Source of the DNA: Pseudoalteromonas gelatinilytica
GTDB taxonomy: Bacteria; Pseudomonadota; Gammaproteobacteria; Enterobacterales; Alteromonadaceae
Assembly (NCBI RefSeq): GCF_001641615.1
Contig: NZ_LRRU01000019.1
Coordinates: 218,064 to 282,063 of the forward strand
Length of the DNA stretch: 64,000 bases
Reading direction: 5' to 3'
Below are positions 8,305 to 16,184 of this stretch, piece after piece. Each line of letters starts with the position of its first letter. Within the stretch, counting starts at the first letter, position 1. The notes under the pieces were generated by a model, which saw only the letters and a list, made by a program, of their open reading frames with translations, made no database searches and was not told where the DNA came from. The translations under genes were made by a program, and so were the position numbers.

Positions 8305-10460
8305 GCTGGTTAACACAGTTACCGCATAAGGATAGCGACACCTTGATGGTTTGCCATCAAAGTGAAGGTGTGCGCTCACTAACTAAACAAGAATTTACAG
8401 AACAAGTGGCTCGTTTGCTTCCTACCTTGGCTGAATTTGATGCCCAGGGTGTTGCTTACCAATTAGATAACACACCCGCTTGGTGTGTATTAGAAGCTGC
8501 GCTTAGCGAACTTCAAAGAGTGGCGATTCCACTACCAACGTTTTTTACTGCCCAGCAAATTGCGTTTGGTTTGCAAAACAGTGGGGCAGGGTTATTTGTA
8601 TGTGACCGCGCTTATGAAGGTGAGCATGCAAAATTAGTGGCGCTAGTGGATGTATGTAAGCATTACCCTTTATATGTTTATCAATTGAGTAATACACAGT
8701 CTGTACCTTATTTTGCAAACACGCAAAAGATTACCTTTACGTCGGGCTCAACGGGCACACCTAAAGGGGTGTGTTTATCGCTTGAGAGTCAAATGCAGGT
8801 AGCGACATCACTTTATCAAAGCATTGGTTTAGAAAAACCAAACCATTTATGTTTACTGCCGCTACCGGTTTTACTTGAGAATTTAGCGGGTGTGTATGCG
8901 CCGCTATTAGCAGGTGGCACAGTTAACTTAGTGCCTTTAGCGGAACTTGGCTTTTCTGGTGCACAGTTACTTGAACCACGCAAATTGATAGCAGCAATTG
9001 AACGCACTGAGCCAAATACCCTTATTTTAGTGCCTGAGTTACTGACTTGTTTAGTGGCTTTTGCAAAGCAAGGCTGGCAAGTACCTACAAGCTTAAAGTT
9101 TATTGCTGTAGGTGGCGCGGTTGTAAGCCAAGCGCTTATTAAGCAAGCTCGTGAGCTCGGTTTACCCGTTTATCAAGGCTATGGTTTATCTGAATCTTCA
9201 TCGGTGGTGAGCCTAAATACACAGACTGATGATGACATTGACACCGCAGGGCGAGTGCTAAAGCACATTCAATACAAAATTGAAAATGGCCAGCTTTATA
9301 TCAAAGGCTCATTGTTTTTGGGGTACTTAGGTCAAGCAGCGCAAAATGCTGACGATTGGTATGCAACCGGCGATCTCGTTACTGAGCAAGCAGGTCGCTT
9401 GATTATACAAGGCCGCTTGAAAAATCAGCTTATCACCAGCTTTGGGCGCAATATCAGTGCCGAGTGGCCAGAGTCGTTATTGCTTAGCCACAGCCAAGTA
9501 CAACAAGCTGTGGTGATTGGCGAAGGCCAGGCATTTTTAGCCGCGCTTATCTATGCAAACCAAGCGATGAGTGACGCTGAACTTGCTGCCCATATTACGG
9601 CACAAAACGCGCAACTACCCGAATACGCACAGATCAGAAAATGGCATCGAATGGCAGAGCCTATGAGCCACACGCAAGGTTTATTAACCAGCAATAATCG
9701 CCCTAAACGCGATGTTATTAATCAATTTTTTGCTACAGAGATTTCAGCACTTTATCAAGAGGCGACGAGCATGAGTCAATTTTTCAATACATTACAAGCC
9801 GAAACACAGAAAGAACGTGACTACCTTTTAGCTGCGCCGATTATCGGCCGCGTTTTTAAAGGTGAAGTAAGCCTAAGTGAATATGCATCGTTCTTAACGC
9901 AAGCTTATCACCATGTTAAGCATACAGTACCACTGCTGATGGCAGTCGGTGCAAAGCTGAGCGATAAACAAGAGTGGCTGCGCGAAGCTGTTGCAGAATA
10001 TATCGAAGAAGAGTTAGGCCACCAAGAATGGGTGCTAAACGATATTGCAGCATGCGGTTTTGATAAAGAGCTAGTACGTCATTCTCGTCCACAGTTTTCG
10101 ACCGAATTAATGGTGTCGTACGCCTACGATGCAATTAATCGCGGTAACCCATTAGCATTCTTTGGCATGGTTCATGTGCTTGAAGGCACTTCGATTGCAT
10201 TAGCCGATAATGCAGCAGGGCAAATCCGTGAGGTTGTAGGTTTACCTAAAAAGGCGTTTACCTACCTTACTTCGCACGGTGCACTTGATATTGAACATGT
10301 GAAGTTTTTCGAAAATCTTATGAACAAAATTGATAACGAGGACGACCAGCAAGCCATCATTCACGCCGCAAAATGTTTTTATAAACTGTACGGCAATATT
10401 TTCCGTGACCTCGATTCAGAACCTTTCTTTAGCGAGGCTGACTTGGAGCAAAGCGCATGA
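8301..10460 (+). CDS. Acyl-AMP ligase fused to heme-oxygenase-like diiron domain
   Basis: Residues 1-480 form an adenylate-forming ligase: phosphate loop TSGSTGTPKG (147-156), YGLSESSS (293-300) and YATGD (354-358). The A10 region reads LTSNNRPKR (462-470), which puts Arg467 where the catalytic lysine usually sits. Residues about 500-705 form a TenA/heme-oxygenase-like helical domain with candidate iron ligands E571-x2-H574, E628, H659, D663 and H666, the pattern of HDO-type diiron oxidases such as UndA, SznF and BesC. The natural reading is activation of a carboxylic acid followed by oxidative modification, but the substrate is unknown. It has translational coupling (ATGA) to both neighbours. 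Such fusions are rarely described. Confidence 0.85.
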   Translation: MSWLTQLPHKDSDTLMVCHQSEGVRSLTKQEFTEQVARLLPTLAEFDAQGVAYQLDNTPAWCVLEAALSELQRVAIPLPTFFTAQQIAFGLQNSGAGLFVCDRAYEGEHAKLVALVDVCKHYPLYVYQLSNTQSVPYFANTQKITFTSGSTGTPKGVCLSLESQMQVATSLYQSIGLEKPNHLCLLPLPVLLENLAGVYAPLLAGGTVNLVPLAELGFSGAQLLEPRKLIAAIERTEPNTLILVPELLTCLVAFAKQGWQVPTSLKFIAVGGAVVSQALIKQARELGLPVYQGYGLSESSSVVSLNTQTDDDIDTAGRVLKHIQYKIENGQLYIKGSLFLGYLGQAAQNADDWYATGDLVTEQAGRLIIQGRLKNQLITSFGRNISAEWPESLLLSHSQVQQAVVIGEGQAFLAALIYANQAMSDAELAAHITAQNAQLPEYAQIRKWHRMAEPMSHTQGLLTSNNRPKRDVINQFFATEISALYQEATSMSQFFNTLQAETQKERDYLLAAPIIGRVFKGEVSLSEYASFLTQAYHHVKHTVPLLMAVGAKLSDKQEWLREAVAEYIEEELGHQEWVLNDIAACGFDKELVRHSRPQFSTELMVSYAYDAINRGNPLAFFGMVHVLEGTSIALADNAAGQIREVVGLPKKAFTYLTSHGALDIEHVKFFENLMNKIDNEDDQQAIIHAAKCFYKLYGNIFRDLDSEPFFSEADLEQSA

Positions 10461-11233
10461 GTAGCCCAGTTTGTGTGCTAACCGGTGCAACAGGGGGGAT
10501 TGGCCGTGCTATTGCCCTTCGCCTTGCAAAAGAAGGTTGGCGTTTATTACTTGTTGGTCGAAATGTGAAGCAACTTGCTGCACTGCAATTGGAATGTGGC
10601 AATGATGCTGAGTATTTTCAGGCTGACCTAAGTAACAGCGAATCTCGCGACGATCTTGCTAAGTTTGCTCAGCAAATTGGCGGGGCAACGTTACTAATCA
10701 ATAACGCAGGCGTTAATGTAATGCAGGGGTTTAGTGAAATTAGCGAACAGCAAATTGATCACCTGTTAAATATTAATCTGCATGTGCCTATTAAATTGTG
10801 TCAGCTGTTTTTACCTCAAGTGACCCGCAATAAAGGCACGATTGTCAATATTGGTTCATCGTTTGGCAGCATTGGTTATCCGTATCAAACCTTGTACTGC
10901 GCAAGCAAGTTTGGCCTAAGAGGGATGACCGAAGCCCTTGCCAGAGAGCTCAGCCATAGCGATGTCAAAGTATTGTATTTAGCGCCTCGTGCCACCGATA
11001 CCGCGATTAATTCGCCGCAAGTACGCGCGATGAATAAAGAGCTGGGCAACACCATGGATCCGCCAGAAAAAGTGGCTGATGCATTAATAGATTTAATTAA
11101 ATCAAAAAAACGTCGTCGTTTTATTGGTTTTCCAGAAACATTATTTGCCCGTATTAACGGTGCATTTCCATCACTCGTTGATAACGCAATAGCAAAACAA
11201 CTTCCTAAAATTAAAAGTTTTTTTGCCAACTAA
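10457..11233 (+). CDS. Short-chain dehydrogenase/reductase
   Basis: This classical SDR of 258 residues has the cofactor motif TGATGGIG (9-16), the NNAG motif near 82-85, catalytic serines at IGSSFG (134-135) and the Y147-x3-K151 pair in YCASK. It probably reduces or oxidises a carbonyl or hydroxyl made by the ligase-diiron fusion encoded just upstream, with which it overlaps by 4 nt. The C terminus is basic (SKKRRRFIG) and carries a hydrophobic segment, a form seen in SDRs acting on lipid-like substrates. The cofactor (NAD or NADP) cannot be decided by eye. Confidence 0.9.
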   Translation: MSSPVCVLTGATGGIGRAIALRLAKEGWRLLLVGRNVKQLAALQLECGNDAEYFQADLSNSESRDDLAKFAQQIGGATLLINNAGVNVMQGFSEISEQQIDHLLNINLHVPIKLCQLFLPQVTRNKGTIVNIGSSFGSIGYPYQTLYCASKFGLRGMTEALARELSHSDVKVLYLAPRATDTAINSPQVRAMNKELGNTMDPPEKVADALIDLIKSKKRRRFIGFPETLFARINGAFPSLVDNAIAKQLPKIKSFFAN

Positions 11234-11253
11234 ATTGATTAAGGTGAATGATT

Positions 11254-11901
11254 ATGACTAAACTAAATTTTAAAGCCCTAATGATGTTAGGTGTTATCAT
11301 GGCTGCGCCTGCAAAAGCCGACTTTAATAGCGATTTAAGTTCGGTGCAAAAACAGTGGGCAGTGGTGAATTACGAATTAGTTGAAGATGCGCAGTTAGAT
11401 GCATTCGAAAAGTTAGCGAGCGAAACCGCAGAGTTTACCAAAGCCAACGACCAGCAAGCAGCTAGCCATATTTGGTACGGTATTGTGTTATCGAGCTATG
11501 CAGGTGCAAAAGGGGGCTTAGGTGCGCTAGGTCTTGCAAAAGATGCGAAAGCACAATTTGAAAAAGCGCTAAGCCTAGATCCAAAAGCGCTTGATGGCTC
11601 AGCATACACCAGCCTTGCAACCTTATACGGTAAAGTACCTGGTTGGCCAATTGGTTTTGGTGATGACGATGAAGCGAAAAAATTGTTTAAGCAAGCGCTT
11701 GAGCTAAACCCGCGTGGTATCGATAGCAACTATTTATATGCGTCATTCCTGTATGACGAGCGCAAGTATAAATCAGCTAGAGAGTTTTTATTGGTTGCAC
11801 AGCAAGCGCCAGCGCGCCCTGATAGACCAAAAGCAGATCTTTACCGCCAACAAGAAATTACTAAACTATTGGCTAAGGTAGAGAAAAAAATAAAGAGATA
11901 A
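11254..11901 (+). CDS. Exported TPR-repeat protein
   Basis: This 215-residue protein has a signal peptide (MTKLNFKALMMLGVIMAAPAKA, cleaved before DFNSD) and at least two or three TPR-like helical repeats. Examples are AKAQFEKALSLDPKALDGSAY and AKKLFKQALELNPRGIDSNY. A periplasmic scaffold or accessory role is inferred. The ATG at 11254 is chosen over 11248 because AAGG lies 9 nt upstream of it. It follows the SDR by 20 nt and precedes the response regulator by 3 nt, so it belongs to the same transcription unit. Its partner may be the sensor kinase or the acyl pathway product; nothing in the sequence decides this. Confidence 0.8.
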   Translation: MTKLNFKALMMLGVIMAAPAKADFNSDLSSVQKQWAVVNYELVEDAQLDAFEKLASETAEFTKANDQQAASHIWYGIVLSSYAGAKGGLGALGLAKDAKAQFEKALSLDPKALDGSAYTSLATLYGKVPGWPIGFGDDDEAKKLFKQALELNPRGIDSNYLYASFLYDERKYKSAREFLLVAQQAPARPDRPKADLYRQQEITKLLAKVEKKIKR

Positions 11902-11904
11902 ACT

Positions 11905-12564
11905 ATGCATTTATTGCTCGTTGAAGACGACCATTTAGTGGCAGAAGGCCTGTGTCGTTCTTTACGTCAACAAGGATACAGTGTTGAACATAGTTCGACC
12001 GTTAAGTCAGCGATGCAATGGCTGCAAAATGATGAAATTGAGCTGGTAGTCCTTGATTTAGGACTACCAGACGGTGATGGCATCGACATTTTAAAACACA
12101 TCAAAAAGCATCGTAAAAACCTGCCCGTGGTGATTTTAACGGCTCGGGGCAGTATTGATGATAAAGTCATGGGGCTAGATTTAGGTGCTGATGATTACCT
12201 AGCAAAGCCTTTTGATCCCGCAGAATTATTTGCCCGTCTTCGGGTTGCCAGCAGGCGTGTGACCCAAGCTCAGACCAGCACTTTAAAAGTCGGTGATGTT
12301 GAAATGGACACCGCCGCTTTTACCGTGAGTTTTCAAGGTGAGCCAGTAAACTTGCCACGTAAAGAGTTTATGCTCCTAAAAGCCTTGCTAGAAAACCAAG
12401 GCCGCGTGCAATCAAAACAGCAGTTAGAGAATAAACTCTATGAATGGGGCGAAGAGGTGGGGTCAAATACCATCGAAGTGCACATTCATCACTTGCGTAA
12501 AAAATTCCCAAAAGAGTTTATTAAAACCTTACGCGGCATTGGTTATGTGGTGGGTAAGCGCTAG
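11905..12564 (+). CDS. OmpR/QseB-family response regulator
   Basis: The receiver domain is at residues 1-115, with the acidic pocket EDD (7-9), phospho-acceptor D51 (VVLDLGLPDGDG) and the conserved lysine in DDYLAKPFDP. A winged-helix DNA-binding domain follows, ending NTIEVHIHHLRKKFP...LRGIGYVVGKR, the QseB/PmrA-like subtype. It is encoded inside the nine-gene run and overlaps the kinase gene by 1 nt (stop TAG into GTG). It probably regulates this operon or envelope genes in response to the partner kinase, but its target is not identifiable here. Confidence 0.95.
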   Translation: MHLLLVEDDHLVAEGLCRSLRQQGYSVEHSSTVKSAMQWLQNDEIELVVLDLGLPDGDGIDILKHIKKHRKNLPVVILTARGSIDDKVMGLDLGADDYLAKPFDPAELFARLRVASRRVTQAQTSTLKVGDVEMDTAAFTVSFQGEPVNLPRKEFMLLKALLENQGRVQSKQQLENKLYEWGEEVGSNTIEVHIHHLRKKFPKEFIKTLRGIGYVVGKR

Positions 12565-13874
12565 TGTCAATTCGTAAAAGGCTGACTCTACTTATTTTGT
12601 CTATGGTGATCTTAACCTGCTTTTTGGCATTTACTAAAGGTTACCGTGAAAGTATGAATCAGGCTGAAGCACTGCTTGATAACGAGCTGGTAACGCTGGC
12701 GCATGTGTTACTCGAGCAGCCACTCAATAAAGAAGCTCCGGCCTATACGAGTGATCTACCGCAGTTATTATTTCAAGTTTGGGTTGATGACAGCTTGGCC
12801 TCAAGCTCAAAATCATTGCAGCATAACTCTAGCAATCAAAGTCAGTGGCAAAGCGGGTTTAGTGTTGAGAATTTGGCTGGGCAACGCGTCAAAGTGTATC
12901 GCTTAAGCGAAGGTAATAAGCGCGTGCTTATTGCAGAGCCTTTGAGTAAACGTGTGGCGCTAACCGAAACCGTGATTCTATCGGCCATGACGCCGCTGTT
13001 GTGGAGTGTGCCTATCCTTGCTCTCCTTATTAGTGTGTTTGTAAAACAAGGGCTTGCGCCACTAACTCGGTTATCAAATCAACTTAAACATCGTCAAGCA
13101 AATGACTTTACTGCAATCCCTTGGCAAACCCCAGAGCAAGAAATAAAACCCGTAATTAGCCGCTTAAACGATCTATTCAAACGGGTTGAAAGTGCCTATT
13201 TACGAGAGCGCTTTTTTGCTTCTGATGCGGCCCACGAACTGCGTACCCCGCTCAGTAGTTTAAAAATCAATGTGCATAATTTAGTGGCTCAAGGTGTTGA
13301 GAGTGTTGAGCTTGATGCGATGGAAAAAGGCGTTGATAAACTGAGCAATATCGTTGAGCAAATGCTGATTTTGGGGCGTACTTATCCAGAGCAATGGCAA
13401 GCGCAATTTAGCCCCGTGTCGGTGTTAGAAATTAGCCAACAAGTTGTTGCACAACTTTATGATCGTATTGACGAAAAAGAGCATACCATTAGCATTGATG
13501 GCGATGATTTTATCATTGCCGGTGACGAATTCACCTTAGTTACTTTGTTTGGCAATTTACTGAGTAACGCCATAAAATATACCCCAGCTGTGGGAGAAAT
13601 TTGTATTACGCTGAAAACCGAAAATAATCGTTTTATTTGGCAAATAGATGACTCGGGCCCAGGTATTGATGAAGCTCAAAAACAGCGCATTTTTAACCGT
13701 TTTTACCGTGTGGGTGGTGATAAACATCCATCAGGTGAACAAGGAGCCGGGCTTGGTATGGCCATTGTTGAACACATAGTCTCGATTTATAACGCTGATA
13801 TTGCTTTAGCAGATAGTCACCTTGGTGGCTTGCGAGTGAGTGTCTCTTTTATGCAAGGAGATGTCAGTGAATAA
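12564..13874 (+). CDS. QseC/PmrB-like sensor histidine kinase
   Basis: The 436-residue kinase has TM helices near residues 7-24 and 137-160 around a small periplasmic loop of about 110 residues. HisKA follows with H224 (DAAHELRTPLSSLK), then an HATPase domain with the N box (NLLSNAIKY), G1 (DDSGPGID) and G2 (GAGLGMAIVEH) motifs. It starts with GTG directly at the response-regulator stop. The periplasmic sensor region lacks an obvious metal cluster. The neighbouring cupredoxin and FTR1-like genes hint that the signal is metal- or redox-related, or the operon's own product; this is inference. Confidence 0.95.
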   Translation: MSIRKRLTLLILSMVILTCFLAFTKGYRESMNQAEALLDNELVTLAHVLLEQPLNKEAPAYTSDLPQLLFQVWVDDSLASSSKSLQHNSSNQSQWQSGFSVENLAGQRVKVYRLSEGNKRVLIAEPLSKRVALTETVILSAMTPLLWSVPILALLISVFVKQGLAPLTRLSNQLKHRQANDFTAIPWQTPEQEIKPVISRLNDLFKRVESAYLRERFFASDAAHELRTPLSSLKINVHNLVAQGVESVELDAMEKGVDKLSNIVEQMLILGRTYPEQWQAQFSPVSVLEISQQVVAQLYDRIDEKEHTISIDGDDFIIAGDEFTLVTLFGNLLSNAIKYTPAVGEICITLKTENNRFIWQIDDSGPGIDEAQKQRIFNRFYRVGGDKHPSGEQGAGLGMAIVEHIVSIYNADIALADSHLGGLRVSVSFMQGDVSE

Positions 13875-14214
13875 ATGGATTTTAGCGCTTTCTATGCTGC
13901 TACTATGTATGTCGTCTTGGCTTGCCTATGCCAAAGAGTACAAGCTGATTTTAAAAGATCATTTGTTTTACCCCGCTGAAATAACAGTACCTGCCAATAA
14001 AAAGTTGCGATTAGTTATCGAAAACCAAGATGACACCCCAGAAGAGTTCGATAGCTTTGACTTAAACCGTGAAAAAGTGCTCTACCCAGGTCGTACGAGT
14101 GTCATTTATATCGGACCGCTCAGCCCTGGACGTTATGATTTTTTTGGAGAATTTTCGCCTAATACGGCGCGAGGTACTGTCGTGGCTACGGAGGTGAATG
14201 ATGCTGATAACTAG
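13867..14214 (+). CDS. Exported cupredoxin-like protein without type-1 copper ligands
   Basis: The 115-residue protein has a signal peptide (MNKWILALSMLLLCMSSWLAYA) and one cupredoxin-like beta-sandwich (FYPAEITVPANKKLRLVIENQDDTPEEF...PGRYDFFGEF). The C-terminal loop, where type-1 sites carry Cys, His and Met, reads FFGEFSPNTARG and has none of them, so copper binding there is unlikely. This resembles the cupredoxin partners of FTR1-type iron permeases. The GTG start at 13867 follows AAGGAG by 6 nt; the ATG at 13861 directly abuts that RBS and is unlikely. It overlaps the kinase 3' end by 8 nt and the next gene by 14 nt, indicating coupled translation. Confidence 0.8.
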   Translation: MNKWILALSMLLLCMSSWLAYAKEYKLILKDHLFYPAEITVPANKKLRLVIENQDDTPEEFDSFDLNREKVLYPGRTSVIYIGPLSPGRYDFFGEFSPNTARGTVVATEVNDADN

Positions 14215-14947
14215 TTTATTAATGAGCATTAATCAGCTTTTACCTGTGGTTATTTTAGCTGTGCTTTTGAGTTTGATCGTGCCTTTAAGTCAGCGCCAGC
14301 TGAGTATTTATGCCGTTATTGGTACCCTGATGAGCTTAGTATTTGTACAAGCCGCTGCTTGGGTGAGTCAGTTATTTGATCACCGAGGCTTAGAGTTCAT
14401 ACAAATGCTGCTGTGTATAATGATTTTTGTCGCTGCACTGATGAGTTGTCAGCAACGAAAAATGGCGGCTGCACTGGCCTTGATTGCAACCATGACCTTG
14501 TATTTAAGCCATTACATGATCTATTTGGTCAGCTTTTGGCACAGTAAAGATACCGCTGAGCCATTGATACTCGGTACATGTTTAGGTGTGGGCATATGTA
14601 TTAGTTTTGGTGTGTTATTGTTCTTTTTACTGGAAAGTATTGTCAGACGTGCAGGTGTGCAGCCTTTAGTCGTGCTGCTTGCCTTTAATGCAACAGCAAA
14701 GTTATTGATATTTCTTGATTTAGCAAGCCAGGTCGACTTACTTGACGTGACCTCAAATTATTTAGATTGGCGTGGGTTTTTAGTTGAAAACTCAGAGCTT
14801 GGGCGCGTATTAAAAGCCTTAGTGGGCTACGAAGCCACGCCGAGTAAAACAGCGCTCTGGGTGTATGTTATTGCTGCTGTAGTATTTATTGCCTTAGCGC
14901 GCGTTTTAAAAATTAAAAAGACAGAGGAGCCAGTATGCGGTTCTTAA
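14201..14947 (+). CDS. FTR1-family-like integral membrane protein, degenerate
   Basis: This polytopic protein of 248 residues has about seven hydrophobic segments. The C-terminal part (LLDVTSNYLDW...SELGRVLKALVGYEATPSKTALWVYV) matches the end of FTR1/EfeU iron permeases, where GYxPTPS-like sequence precedes the last helix. The N-terminal iron-binding R-E-G-L-E of true permeases is absent: the equivalent helix reads MSINQLLPVVILA. The second motif is reduced to HRGLEF. It is therefore an FTR1 relative that has probably lost or changed its substrate. ATG 14201 fits the GGAGG RBS better than ATG 14198. It lies between the cupredoxin and outer-membrane-barrel genes. Confidence 0.7.
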   Translation: MLITSLLMSINQLLPVVILAVLLSLIVPLSQRQLSIYAVIGTLMSLVFVQAAAWVSQLFDHRGLEFIQMLLCIMIFVAALMSCQQRKMAAALALIATMTLYLSHYMIYLVSFWHSKDTAEPLILGTCLGVGICISFGVLLFFLLESIVRRAGVQPLVVLLAFNATAKLLIFLDLASQVDLLDVTSNYLDWRGFLVENSELGRVLKALVGYEATPSKTALWVYVIAAVVFIALARVLKIKKTEEPVCGS

Positions 14948-15639
14948 TAATTAGCTTAAGTTGCTTGTTGTTAGCAAGTGTCAGCCAAGTCGCGCAGGCA
15001 GATGGCATGGTGGTTGATAAAGTATATCACCCTTATGTGATGCCGTTTGAACGTGAGGTTGAGTGGCGTTTAGTGTCTCGGCAAACCGATAACGGTAATG
15101 TACTGGCGCAGCGAGGAGGCTTTGGTGGCGCAATTAACGACACCATGAGTCTTGAGGGCTACTTAGTTGGCGAACGAGATGATAACGGTGATTTTGGCTT
15201 ATCTTCGTATGAGCTTGAGTTACGTTGGCAGCTAGTTGAGCAAGGCCGTTTATGGGCCGATTGGGGAGCGTTATTTGAGCTTGAAAAACAGCATAATATC
15301 GATGCATACGAAGCAACAACTGGGTTTTTATGGGAAAAAGAGTTTGGCCGTACAAGCCTGACTATGAACGCATTTTTAGTGTATGAATGGGGCGCTGATA
15401 TTGCAAACGAGTGGGAGAGCGAGTTTCGCTTACAATACCGTTATCGCTATCGTTCGGCCTTTCAACCATCGATAGAAATCTATGCGGGAGAGGACTTTTT
15501 TGGGGTTGGTCCAGGCTTTATTGGGCTACACAGATTTAGCCCTAAACGCCAGTTAAAATGGGAAGCAGGTTTTATTAGTGAGCTTAGCCAATCAGGCAAA
15601 GATCATAGCTTTCGCTTGGCTTTAGAGTTTGAATTTTAA
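14935..15639 (+). CDS. Predicted outer-membrane beta-barrel protein
   Basis: A signal peptide ends near residue 22 (SQVAQA-DGMVV). Alternating amphipathic strands rich in aromatics follow (LELRWQLVEQGRLWADWGALF, FRLQYRYRYRSAF), ending in phenylalanine (LALEFEF), the usual outer-membrane barrel signature. I do not recognise a named family. It is the last gene of the nine-gene run and overlaps the FTR1-like gene by 13 nt, with GAGGAG as RBS. A role as the outer-membrane component of the cupredoxin/FTR1-like module is inferred from position alone. Confidence 0.7.
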   Translation: MRFLIISLSCLLLASVSQVAQADGMVVDKVYHPYVMPFEREVEWRLVSRQTDNGNVLAQRGGFGGAINDTMSLEGYLVGERDDNGDFGLSSYELELRWQLVEQGRLWADWGALFELEKQHNIDAYEATTGFLWEKEFGRTSLTMNAFLVYEWGADIANEWESEFRLQYRYRYRSAFQPSIEIYAGEDFFGVGPGFIGLHRFSPKRQLKWEAGFISELSQSGKDHSFRLALEFEF

Positions 15640-15651
15640 TGTCGATAGTGT

Positions 15652-15679
15652 TTGACTTATCAAACTAACTCTATATAGT
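15652..15679 (+). promoter_or_regulatory. Sigma-70 promoter of the cold-shock gene
   Basis: TTGACT (15652-15657) and TATAGT (15674-15679) are spaced by 16 nt, about 160 nt ahead of the csp start codon. The long AT-rich untranslated leader (about 150 nt) is typical of cspA-type genes, whose leader controls mRNA stability at low temperature. Confidence 0.6.
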
Positions 15680-15839
15680 GGGCACCAGCTAGAAAGAAAG
15701 CGTGTAATTAATAAATCTTTATTTCGTTGTTGTATAAGTAATACTTGTAGTACCGTCCTGAAGTTTTTAAGTACCATCTCATTTTTTGCTACACCCGCCC
15801 ACTAGGGCATGTTTAATTTTTTATATCAGGAATAATACT

Positions 15840-16049
15840 ATGTCTAACATCGTATCAGGTACAGTTAAGTGGTTTAACGAATCTAAAGGTTTTGGTTTCA
15901 TCGAGCAAGAAAATGGTCCAGACGTTTTCGCTCACTTCAGCGCTATCCAATCTGAAGGTTTCAAAACTTTAGCTGAAGGCCAACGTGTAGAGTTCACTCT
16001 TTCACAAGGTCAAAAAGGCCCTCAAGCGGACAACATCAAGCCGCTATAA
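15840..16049 (+). CDS. CspA-family cold-shock protein
   Basis: This is a 69-residue single cold-shock domain that binds single-stranded nucleic acid and acts as an RNA chaperone. RNP1 (KGFGFIEQ) and RNP2 (DVFAHFSAI) are both present. The start is ATG 15840 with AGGA 8 nt upstream; an in-frame extension to 15786 adds residues not found in this family. Codon use is strongly biased (GGTTTT, CTTTCA), as expected for an abundant protein. It has its own promoter and terminator. Confidence 0.96.
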   Translation: MSNIVSGTVKWFNESKGFGFIEQENGPDVFAHFSAIQSEGFKTLAEGQRVEFTLSQGQKGPQADNIKPL

Positions 16050-16075
16050 TTTTACTGAAAAGTAAAGTTGAGAAG

Positions 16076-16098
16076 AAGCAAGCTACGGCTTGCTTTTT
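16076..16098 (+). terminator. Intrinsic terminator of the cold-shock gene
   Basis: The stem AAGCAAGC / GCTTGCTT with a TACG tetraloop is followed by a T-run, 27 nt after the csp stop. Confidence 0.88.
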
Positions 16099-16184
16099 TT
16101 ATGCCTAAAAATTGACTGAGTTAATGAATATTTCTATATTTAATGCAGCTGTGTCATTAGAGTGTATTAATTATTTTAAAATAT

